Assembly: GCA_015064425.1 (NCBI GenBank)
Contig: SVSF01000022.1
Span: 1-19,962 of the forward strand
Direction: 5' to 3'
DNA length: 19,962 bases
Origin: Oscillospiraceae bacterium
Lineage (GTDB): Bacteria; Bacillota_A; Clostridia; Oscillospirales; CAG-272
Shown: in pieces, positions 15,019 to 19,962 of the stretch
Layout of the letters: each line of letters opens with the position of its first letter
How positions within the stretch are numbered: position 1 is the first letter of the stretch
The notes under the pieces: generated by a model
The model's input: the letters and a program-made list of their open reading frames with translations, nothing else
Database searches by the model: none
What the model was told of the DNA's origin: nothing
Position numbers and translations under genes: made by a program

Positions 15019-16389
15019 TTCGTCTGCTAAAGGATTCCATTTCTTTCGTACAAAAGTTATGAGATAAAGAACGAAGATATACATATTGTGCAATATCATA
15101 CACGCCCATGCGGATACAAGTCCCATTGAAAGGAGCTGGGTGGCAATAAAGGTACCAAATATTCTCACGAGCCACATACCGCTGATATTGTATATGAATG
15201 GTGCCTTTGTCCTTCCAACGCCTATCATCATCCCTTCCATTATAATGGAGAAGCCGTAGAACGGCTCAGACAGAGCGACCATGCGAAGCACGGTAACGCC
15301 CAGATCTATCACCTGCTTATCATTTGAAAAAATATCTACCAGGTACGGCGCACTGATAAACAGGCAGGCACCGGAAAGTATCATAAGAACGATCTCAAAT
15401 GGTATGAGCATTGAAGCAAGCTCTTTCATTTCCTTTTTGTCCCTTGCTCCGTAAGCGTTCCCCATAAGGGTAGCCGCTGCGGTCTGCATTCCATATCCCG
15501 GAATATAAAACGCCGATTCAACGGTATTGGCAACAGAATGCGCTGCCGTTGCAATATCTCCCACAGAATTTATCATAGAGGCAAAGACAACGTATCCCAT
15601 GGAGGTGCCGAGCCATTGGAGCATATTGGGAGCTGACACTTTAAGGCAGGGTATGAGAATGCTTTTGTCCGGGAGAAAACTTTGTTTTGCGGGGGATATC
15701 CGCGGATGTCTGAAAAGAGCTGCAGCTATACATACACCGCCTACGGCAAAAGATGCAGCGCTTGCTATTGCGGCACCTCTTACGCCCAGATCCGCACCCG
15801 GCATAGTAAAACCGAAAGAAAAGAGCTCTATTCTTCTAGTAGGATATATAAGCAGGAAATTCATCGCCACGTTCACAAGGTTAACGGCAACGCCCACCTT
15901 CATGGGAGTCTTGGTATCACCCGATGCCCTGAGCACCGTACCAAACACGGTAATGGTTGCTCTGAATATCATAGCACTGTACAGTATAAAGAAATATTCG
16001 GAAGCGATAGTCCTTATACTTTTGTCTGCTCTCATCCATACGGGAACGTATGGGCTCAACACCAGTGCAGTGATCGTAAAAAAAGTACCCGCGAACAATG
16101 CCATAAGTACTGCCTGTGCGGCTATCTTACGCGCCTTTTCTTCGTTCTTTTCTCCAAATGATCTGGCTATGCCCGAAAGAAAGCCCGTACTCATTGCGGA
16201 TACAGTACTCCCGATAAGCCAGCTTACGGTGCCCGTACATCCCACCGCCGCCGTAGCATAAGTACCCAAAGACGCCACCATTGCGGTATCCACGTACTGC
16301 ACCGCCGTCTGCATAAGCTGTTCCAGCATTGTTGGCCAGGCGAGGCTCACTATGAGACCCAGCATACGCAAATCAAGTTTCTTTCTCAT
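15013..16389 (-). CDS. MATE family efflux transporter
   Basis: A 458-residue polytopic membrane protein with about 12 predicted hydrophobic segments, the usual MATE size and layout. The opening (LGLIVSLAWPTMLEQLMQT, then VDTAMVASLGTYATAAVG) and the segment FGTVLRASGDTKTPMKVG are typical of MATE exporters, as is the internal two-fold repeat (TAAAT LMGNAYGARDK mirrors SGIARSFGEKNEEK). MATE proteins expel cationic drugs or metabolites using Na+ or H+ gradients; the substrate here cannot be read off. The ATG at 16389 shares bases with the TGA stop of the MBL-fold gene (ATGA) and has no ribosome binding site of its own, so translation is coupled. A TTG at 16401 is in frame but unlikely. Confidence 0.92.
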   Translation of the reverse strand: MRKKLDLRMLGLIVSLAWPTMLEQLMQTAVQYVDTAMVASLGTYATAAVGCTGTVSWLIGSTVSAMSTGFLSGIARSFGEKNEEKARKIAAQAVLMALFAGTFFTITALVLSPYVPVWMRADKSIRTIASEYFFILYSAMIFRATITVFGTVLRASGDTKTPMKVGVAVNLVNVAMNFLLIYPTRRIELFSFGFTMPGADLGVRGAAIASAASFAVGGVCIAAALFRHPRISPAKQSFLPDKSILIPCLKVSAPNMLQWLGTSMGYVVFASMINSVGDIATAAHSVANTVESAFYIPGYGMQTAAATLMGNAYGARDKKEMKELASMLIPFEIVLMILSGACLFISAPYLVDIFSNDKQVIDLGVTVLRMVALSEPFYGFSIIMEGMMIGVGRTKAPFIYNISGMWLVRIFGTFIATQLLSMGLVSAWACMILHNMYIFVLYLITFVRKKWNPLADER

Positions 16390-17267
16390 TTCGCATACCA
16401 AAGAGCTCTGCCCTGACTCATATCTATATCAAGTTTTCCCAAGGAGTGAAGATAGCTTACGTAGGATCTGAGAGTAAAGCTCACAAGAGTGTACTGCGTA
16501 AAGTCCATCTGCATTTCGTATTTCGCAAATATTTTCTCCGTTATCTGTTCAAGACTGCAACCCTCGCGGCAGATATCCTCAATATCAGAGCATATGCCTT
16601 TGACTGTAGAGATATTGTACTCCGCAAGCTCCCTCATATCTTCTCCTGCCTCAGCGTGAGAAGGAACAAAAAGCTTCGCCTCGGTATTGACGAGTCTTTC
16701 AAGAGTATCGATATATTTTTTTAGGTCGTAAATAACGGAGACCTTATATTTTTCCACGGTGCTCCTGCTTGAAAGGCAGTCCCCTATAAAAAGAACGCCG
16801 TCGGGTGCCTTATAACCGCACATTTCGAAGCTGTGCCCCGCAAGATCGACCGTCTCTATTTCCTTGGGGAAGGTGGGATCGCTTACGTCAAGTACCTCGG
16901 GGCTGGCCTTTGCAAGAAGAAATTTATGGCACAGTTCCTCGGGAGGGAAGCCTCCGTAAAGAAGGGCAGGTTTAAGGGCCGTATCTTTTATAAATGCCCT
17001 CTCCATTCCCTTTGCATATATCTTACATCCATATTTATCGTAAAAATATCTGTTGCCGCCGATATGGTCCGCATGAAAATGGGTATTAAGTATGCACTCC
17101 GGCACCATTCCCTCGGCATCCAGAATACGGCTGACCTTTTTTGCCGTGTCGCTGTGGTTGCCGCTGTCAACGAGAGCTATCTTACCGCTGTCAAGAACTA
17201 TTATTCCTATTTTTGAGGGGCAGTCGATATAATAACTGCGCTCTCCCGTTTTTATAAGCTCGTACAT
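16386..17267 (-). CDS. MBL-fold metal-dependent hydrolase
   Basis: A 293-residue metallo-beta-lactamase-fold enzyme, cytoplasmic. The metal motif THFHADHIGGN gives HxHxDH at 63-68; FIGDCLSS and VPSHAE supply the further Asp and His ligand positions. After the fold, roughly 80 residues form a helical C-terminal part ending in SLGKLDIDMSQGRALWYAK. The pattern is that of the broad glyoxalase II-like Zn-hydrolase group; a thioester or lactone could be the substrate but this is a guess. The ATG at 17267 has AAAGGA upstream; an in-frame TTG at 17282 has none. It is driven by a consensus promoter (17298-17326) and coupled to the MATE gene by an ATGA overlap, which suggests a joint role, for example altering a toxic compound and exporting it. 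Confidence 0.88.
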   Translation of the reverse strand: MYELIKTGERSYYIDCPSKIGIIVLDSGKIALVDSGNHSDTAKKVSRILDAEGMVPECILNTHFHADHIGGNRYFYDKYGCKIYAKGMERAFIKDTALKPALLYGGFPPEELCHKFLLAKASPEVLDVSDPTFPKEIETVDLAGHSFEMCGYKAPDGVLFIGDCLSSRSTVEKYKVSVIYDLKKYIDTLERLVNTEAKLFVPSHAEAGEDMRELAEYNISTVKGICSDIEDICREGCSLEQITEKIFAKYEMQMDFTQYTLVSFTLRSYVSYLHSLGKLDIDMSQGRALWYAK

Positions 17268-17273
17268 AGTTTT

Positions 17274-17279
17274 TCCTTT
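17274..17279 (-). promoter_or_regulatory. Ribosome binding site fixing the MBL-fold start at 17267
   Basis: AAAGGA on the minus strand, six bases before the ATG at 17267; it favours this start over the TTG at 17282. Confidence 0.7.
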
Positions 17280-17297
17280 CAAAAAAGTACTTAAACA

Positions 17298-17326
17298 ATT
17301 ATACTTTCACAAGCTTACCTTGTCAA
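17298..17326 (-). promoter_or_regulatory. Consensus sigma-A promoter of the MBL/MATE operon
   Basis: TTGACA (17321-17326) and TATAAT (17298-17303) on the minus strand match both hexamers exactly and stand 17 bases apart. Transcription would start near 17291, about 24 bases before the ATG at 17267. The -35 begins right after the T-run of the preceding terminator. Confidence 0.9.
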
Positions 17327-17356
17327 GAAAAAAGCCTCCCGAAGCTTCGGGAGGCT
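17327..17356 (-). terminator. Intrinsic terminator of the ion-transporter gene
   Basis: A 24-base palindrome (arms AGCCTCCCGA and TCGGGAGGCT, loop AGCT) six bases after the transporter stop codon, followed on the minus strand by six T. This is a strong terminator. Confidence 0.93.
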
Positions 17357-17361
17357 GAATA

Positions 17362-18627
17362 TTATGCATAGAATATCCAGAAGAATATATATGCGGGAAT
17401 TACTGCGGCAAAAGTAAAGGGAACGCCGATGCGTAAAAAGTCGCTGTTCTTGACCTCCCAGCCTTCTTTTCTTAGTATGCCGATACCGGTAATATTTGCC
17501 GATGCTCCTATGGGAGTGAGGTTTCCGCCCAAAGTAGCTCCGCTGAGCAGGCCGAAATAGAGTATCGTGGGATCCACGCCCATCGACATAGCTATGCCCT
17601 GAGTAACGGGGAGCATGGTGGCAACGTAGGGGATGTTGTCTATAAATGCGGAGAAAAGAACGCTCATCCATGTTACGAGGGTATATATAAGGAAGAGGTT
17701 TCCGCCGCCTATCTTTGTAAAGATACTCGCTACGGCATCAACAACACCCTTCTCGCTTATACCGCCTATGACGATAAAAAGTCCAAAGAGAAGGAATATC
17801 GTCTGGAAATCTATTTCCTTGACCGTGTCCTTTATAACTTTAATACTCTTATTCCTTATGCACTCATAAACTATACCGATGACCATAAGTCCCACGCAGA
17901 TCATACCGTTAGTAAGCTTGGGCATATTGGGGAACAGAGATGCAACAATAAGAAGCACTACGGTACCGAGCATAAGAGCCGTGGGCACGTAGTCGGTAAC
18001 CACGGTCCGCTTTGATCTTTCAATAGCACCCGATTCTTTTCTGAAGAGCCACAAAAGGATAAGTGCGGAAAGCAAAGCGCCCATTTCCACTGCGAAGAAT
18101 ATACCGGGGCGTCCCTTATACACAAAAAAGTCAAGGAAGTTCATATTGGCATATCCGCCGAGCATAATGGAGGTGGTATCTCCCACGAGAGTCGCCGCTC
18201 CCTGAAGGTTTGAGGATACGGATATAGCGATTATCATACCTACGGGGCTTATGTTCAGCCTCTTTGCAATTGCAAGAGCTATAGGCGCTATCATAAGCAA
18301 AGTCGCAACGTTATCGATGAAAGCGGAAACTATTCCGGCAAAAAGAGACAGTGTAACTATCGCCCACTTTACGTTAGGCACCTTTTCTATAATGATATCT
18401 GCCATAAGTGCAGGCATTTTTGATTCTATCATAAGAGCAACGGTACCCATAGTACCTGCTATCATAAGGAGAACGTTGAAATCAACGTATCCCAGAACCT
18501 TTTCGGCGGGAAGCATTCCGCTTACAACAAAGACGAGGGCAGACGCAAGGGCTATATAAGGTCTGTACTTCTGAAACGCCAGCATAAGGACGTAAGTAAT
18601 AATGAACAAAATGAGCGCATATATCAT
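17362..18627 (-). CDS. ArsB/NhaD/SLC13-type ion transporter
   Basis: A 421-residue membrane protein with about 11 hydrophobic segments. The two inverted halves each carry the family signature: SAFIDNVATLLMIAP in the first and SAFIDNIPYVATMLPV in the second, followed by GATLGGNLTPIGASANI. These belong to the ion transporter superfamily (CitM/ArsB/NhaD, PF03600 type); members move Na+/H+, arsenite, citrate, dicarboxylates or sulfate, and the motifs alone do not separate these. No arsR or arsC is nearby, so an arsenic role is not supported. The ATG at 18627 is preceded by AAGGAG at about nine bases. The gene begins about 42 bases after the tRNA terminator T-run, with no convincing promoter in between, so its transcription may depend on read-through from the tRNA promoter. 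Confidence 0.88.
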   Translation of the reverse strand: MIYALILFIITYVLMLAFQKYRPYIALASALVFVVSGMLPAEKVLGYVDFNVLLMIAGTMGTVALMIESKMPALMADIIIEKVPNVKWAIVTLSLFAGIVSAFIDNVATLLMIAPIALAIAKRLNISPVGMIIAISVSSNLQGAATLVGDTTSIMLGGYANMNFLDFFVYKGRPGIFFAVEMGALLSALILLWLFRKESGAIERSKRTVVTDYVPTALMLGTVVLLIVASLFPNMPKLTNGMICVGLMVIGIVYECIRNKSIKVIKDTVKEIDFQTIFLLFGLFIVIGGISEKGVVDAVASIFTKIGGGNLFLIYTLVTWMSVLFSAFIDNIPYVATMLPVTQGIAMSMGVDPTILYFGLLSGATLGGNLTPIGASANITGIGILRKEGWEVKNSDFLRIGVPFTFAAVIPAYIFFWIFYA

Positions 18628-18668
18628 GCTTCATATCTCCTTTTTTATTTTTACACAGCTCAAGATGC

Positions 18669-18703
18669 AAAAAATCGACAAGCATCTTGCGACACTTGTC
18701 GAT
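18669..18703 (-). terminator. Terminator of the tRNA operon
   Basis: ATCGACAAG and CTTGTCGAT form a 9-bp perfect stem with a 12-base loop just after tRNA-Glu, followed on the minus strand by six T. The loop contains CAAGATG, which with the next base can instead pair with GCATCTTG at 18661-18668 downstream, an overlapping alternative fold. Confidence 0.8.
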
Positions 18704-18708
18704 CTTTG

Positions 18709-18783
18709 TGGTGACCCGTACGGGAATCGAACCCATGTTACAGCCGTGAAAGGGCCGTGTCTTAACCGCTTGACCAACGGGCC
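18709..18783 (-). tRNA. tRNA-Glu (anticodon UUC)
   Basis: A 75-base tRNA including an encoded CCA. It starts GGCCCGTTGGTCAAGCGGTT and the anticodon loop CCTTTCA gives UUC. The acceptor arms GGCCCGT and ACGGGTC pair fully with one wobble, and the T-arm GGTTCGATTCC is canonical. It is the second gene of the two-tRNA unit. Confidence 0.97.
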
Positions 18784-18848
18784 ATCTGTGATACGAATCA
18801 AGGGTCGGGGTAAGCCCGTGAGAGCACGGACCCACCCGTTAACCTTAA
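18784..18848 (-). other. Spacer between the two tRNA genes with a small hairpin
   Basis: This 65-base transcribed spacer contains, on the minus strand, CCGTG-CTCT-CACGG, extended by GGGT and ACCC with a four-base bulge. It lacks a tRNA cloverleaf and any T-run. It is probably a processing spacer; a decayed RNA gene is possible but unsupported. Confidence 0.4.
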
Positions 18849-18925
18849 TGGTAGCGGAAGTCGGATTTGAACCAACGACCTGTCGGGTATGAACCGAATG
18901 CTCTAGCCAGCTGAGCTATTCCGCC
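18849..18925 (-). tRNA. tRNA-Met, elongator (anticodon CAU)
   Basis: A 77-base tRNA including CCA. The 5' end GGCGGAATAGCTCAGCTGG pairs with the 3' acceptor strand TTCCGCT (one wobble), and the loop TTCATAC gives CAU. The sequence around the anticodon (CGG-TTCATAC-CCG) resembles elongator tRNA-Met of Bacillus. It lacks the GGG/CCC anticodon stem of initiators and the GGGCCC start usual for tRNA-Ile(CAU). Confidence 0.93.
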
Positions 18926-18947
18926 ATATCGTATCCAACGCTAGAGT

Positions 18948-18976
18948 ATTATACCACGGTGAATTTCGTTTGTCAA
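18948..18976 (-). promoter_or_regulatory. Consensus promoter of the tRNA operon
   Basis: TTGACA (18971-18976), a 17-base spacer and TATAAT (18948-18953) on the minus strand, with a TGG extension before the -10. Transcription should begin about 16 bases before tRNA-Met. All elements match consensus, as expected for stable RNA. Confidence 0.93.
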
Positions 18977-19015
18977 CAGTTTTTTTGATTTTTTCGCAAG
19001 TAATTTTGGAGAAGA

Positions 19016-19052
19016 CAAAAATACGGGCTGTTTTATTCAAAACAGCCCGTAT
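19016..19052 (-). terminator. Intrinsic terminator of lysA
   Basis: ATACGGGCTGTTTT and AAAACAGCCCGTAT form a 14-bp perfect stem with a four-base loop, one base after the lysA stop codon, followed by a T-run on the minus strand. Confidence 0.92.
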
Positions 19053-19053
19053 T

Positions 19054-19962
19054 TTACAGATCGTTTCTTACCAGATCCTCAAAGCTCTCGCGTTTTACCG
19101 CTGTATACTCTCCGTTTTCGGTAAGCATAACAACAGGAGCTCTAGGAATACGGTTATAATTTGAAGCCATGGAGTAATTGTATGCGCCCGTGCTGAGCAC
19201 CGCGATTATATCTCCTCTTTCCGTTTTCGGCATTTCCGTGTCCACCGCAAGAATGTCTCCGCTCTCACAGCATCTGCCGGCTATGGTATATTTGTCATCA
19301 AGGGGCAAGTTCATCTTTCCCGCGTTGTACACCGTGTATCTTGCCTCGTAAAGGGCATATCTGGGATTGTCGGTCATTCCTCCGTCAACGGAGATGTAGT
19401 TTCTTACTCCCGCCGTCTTTTTTACGCTTCCGCAGCGGTAGAGAGTAAGACCCGAATCCGCAACTATACTTCTGCCGGGTTCCAGCATTACCGTGGGAAC
19501 AGGGAGACCGTATTCCTTAAACCGTCTTTTTACGGAAACGGCTATTTTTCCGATATTTTCCTCTATATTGAAATCGGGTACGTCCTCTGTATAGGGCACT
19601 CCGAAACCTCCGCCGAGATTCAGCACCTCGGTCTCAAAGCCGAAGGAGGAGTATATACGGCAGATAAATTCCGCCATTATCTCGGCTCCGTCATCAAAAG
19701 GCTGAGAATCAAACATCTGAGAGCCCAGATGACAATGGAATCCGCAGAGCTTTACGTTCTTTAAGCTCATAGCCAGAAGAACCGCTCTTTCGGCATCTCC
19801 GTTGGCAATGAGCACGCCGAATTTCGAGTCTACGTTTCCCGTGGATATCTTTGCATTCGTATGGGGATCGATGCCCGGGGTAAGGCGCATAAGTATCCTC
19901 TGGACCTTGCCTTTTCCCCTTGCAATACCGTCGAGCGCCTTCAGCTCGTCCTCTCCGTCGCA
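19054..19962 (-). CDS. lysA: Diaminopimelate decarboxylase, partial (N-terminus outside window)
   Basis: The C-terminal 302 residues of LysA, a PLP enzyme of fold type III that converts meso-diaminopimelate to lysine in the cytosol. The frame stays open to the right edge (CDGEDELKALDGIARGKGK leads into ILMRLTPGIDPH), so the ATG at 19890 is internal. Visible family motifs are CGFHCHLGSQ, the phosphate-binding GGGFGVPYTE, EPGRSIVADSG, CCESGDILAVD (Cys/Glu reaching into the partner subunit's active site) and GAYNYSMASNYNRIPR with the conserved Tyr. About 115 residues, including the PLP-binding Lys, are missing by truncation at the window edge, not by mutation. It ends at its own terminator (19016-19052), so it is not cotranscribed with the tRNAs. 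Confidence 0.95.
   Translation of the reverse strand, partial: CDGEDELKALDGIARGKGKVQRILMRLTPGIDPHTNAKISTGNVDSKFGVLIANGDAERAVLLAMSLKNVKLCGFHCHLGSQMFDSQPFDDGAEIMAEFICRIYSSFGFETEVLNLGGGFGVPYTEDVPDFNIEENIGKIAVSVKRRFKEYGLPVPTVMLEPGRSIVADSGLTLYRCGSVKKTAGVRNYISVDGGMTDNPRYALYEARYTVYNAGKMNLPLDDKYTIAGRCCESGDILAVDTEMPKTERGDIIAVLSTGAYNYSMASNYNRIPRAPVVMLTENGEYTAVKRESFEDLVRNDL

Noticed and set aside
15527..16261. A 244-codon plus-strand open frame opposite the MATE gene, and a 215-codon one at 13774-14421 opposite the MBL gene
   Set aside because: Both are antisense to genes with clear family signatures and show no independent start signals or known domains.
17362..18627. Arsenite efflux pump ArsB
   Set aside because: Family motifs fit the wider ArsB/NhaD/SLC13 group, but no arsR, arsC or arsA lies nearby, so the specific name is not supported.
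18482..18835. A 118-codon minus-strand frame covering tRNA-Glu and the transporter start
   Set aside because: It overlaps a tRNA and the 5' end of the transporter gene in another frame, with no ribosome binding site.
18602..18892. A 96-codon plus-strand frame containing VGFEPTTCRV
   Set aside because: It runs antisense through both tRNA genes; GFEPTT and GNRTH strings are the well-known false proteins from reverse-read tRNA T-arms.

Overview
The window looks like a chromosome segment from an anaerobic, probably gut- or rumen-associated member of Clostridia (Bacillota). The reasons are Shine-Dalgarno sites of the AGGAG type before most genes, sigma-A-like promoters (two with both consensus hexamers and a 17-base spacer), intrinsic terminators with T-runs, lipoproteins with short acidic or Glu/Thr linkers, and a Bacillus-like elongator tRNA-Met. 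The exact lineage cannot be told from this sequence. Almost every gene lies on the minus strand, so the region reads from right to left.

Right part (about 15.0-20.0 kb, core functions): the 3' two thirds of lysA (diaminopimelate decarboxylase) with its terminator; a strong promoter driving tRNA-Met(CAU) and tRNA-Glu(UUC) with a terminator; an ArsB/NhaD/SLC13-type membrane transporter ending in a strong terminator; then, from a perfect TTGACA-17-TATAAT promoter, a two-gene operon of an MBL-fold hydrolase and a MATE efflux protein joined by an ATGA overlap.

Middle (14.6-15.0 kb): a small plus-strand gene for an 82-residue hypothetical protein, the only likely gene on that strand.

Left part (1-14.6 kb): an unusual array of five paralogous GH36-type glycosidases (clan GH-D). 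A first transcription unit starts with a ComEC-like MBL-fold hydrolase and continues into two large GH36 lipoproteins (1144 and 1055 residues), ending at a good terminator. A second unit with its own promoter holds a third GH36 lipoprotein (1066 residues) and a cytoplasmic GH36 (681 residues), followed by a hairpin. The fifth, also cytoplasmic, runs off the left edge.

The four paralogs in which both sites are visible have the nucleophile motif RQDFN and the acid/base motif CAGGGRRLD exactly 63 residues apart; the fifth shows RQDFN. Only the three lipoproteins carry an extra C-terminal region of about 330 residues built from two copies of a module I do not recognise. One lipoprotein has a long Glu/Thr linker encoded partly by seven 18-bp tandem repeats. 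The inferred picture is a split saccharification system: anchored surface enzymes trim alpha-linked sugars from an external glycan, and cytoplasmic paralogs finish imported fragments. No sugar transporter or regulator is visible in the window, so the substrate stays open.
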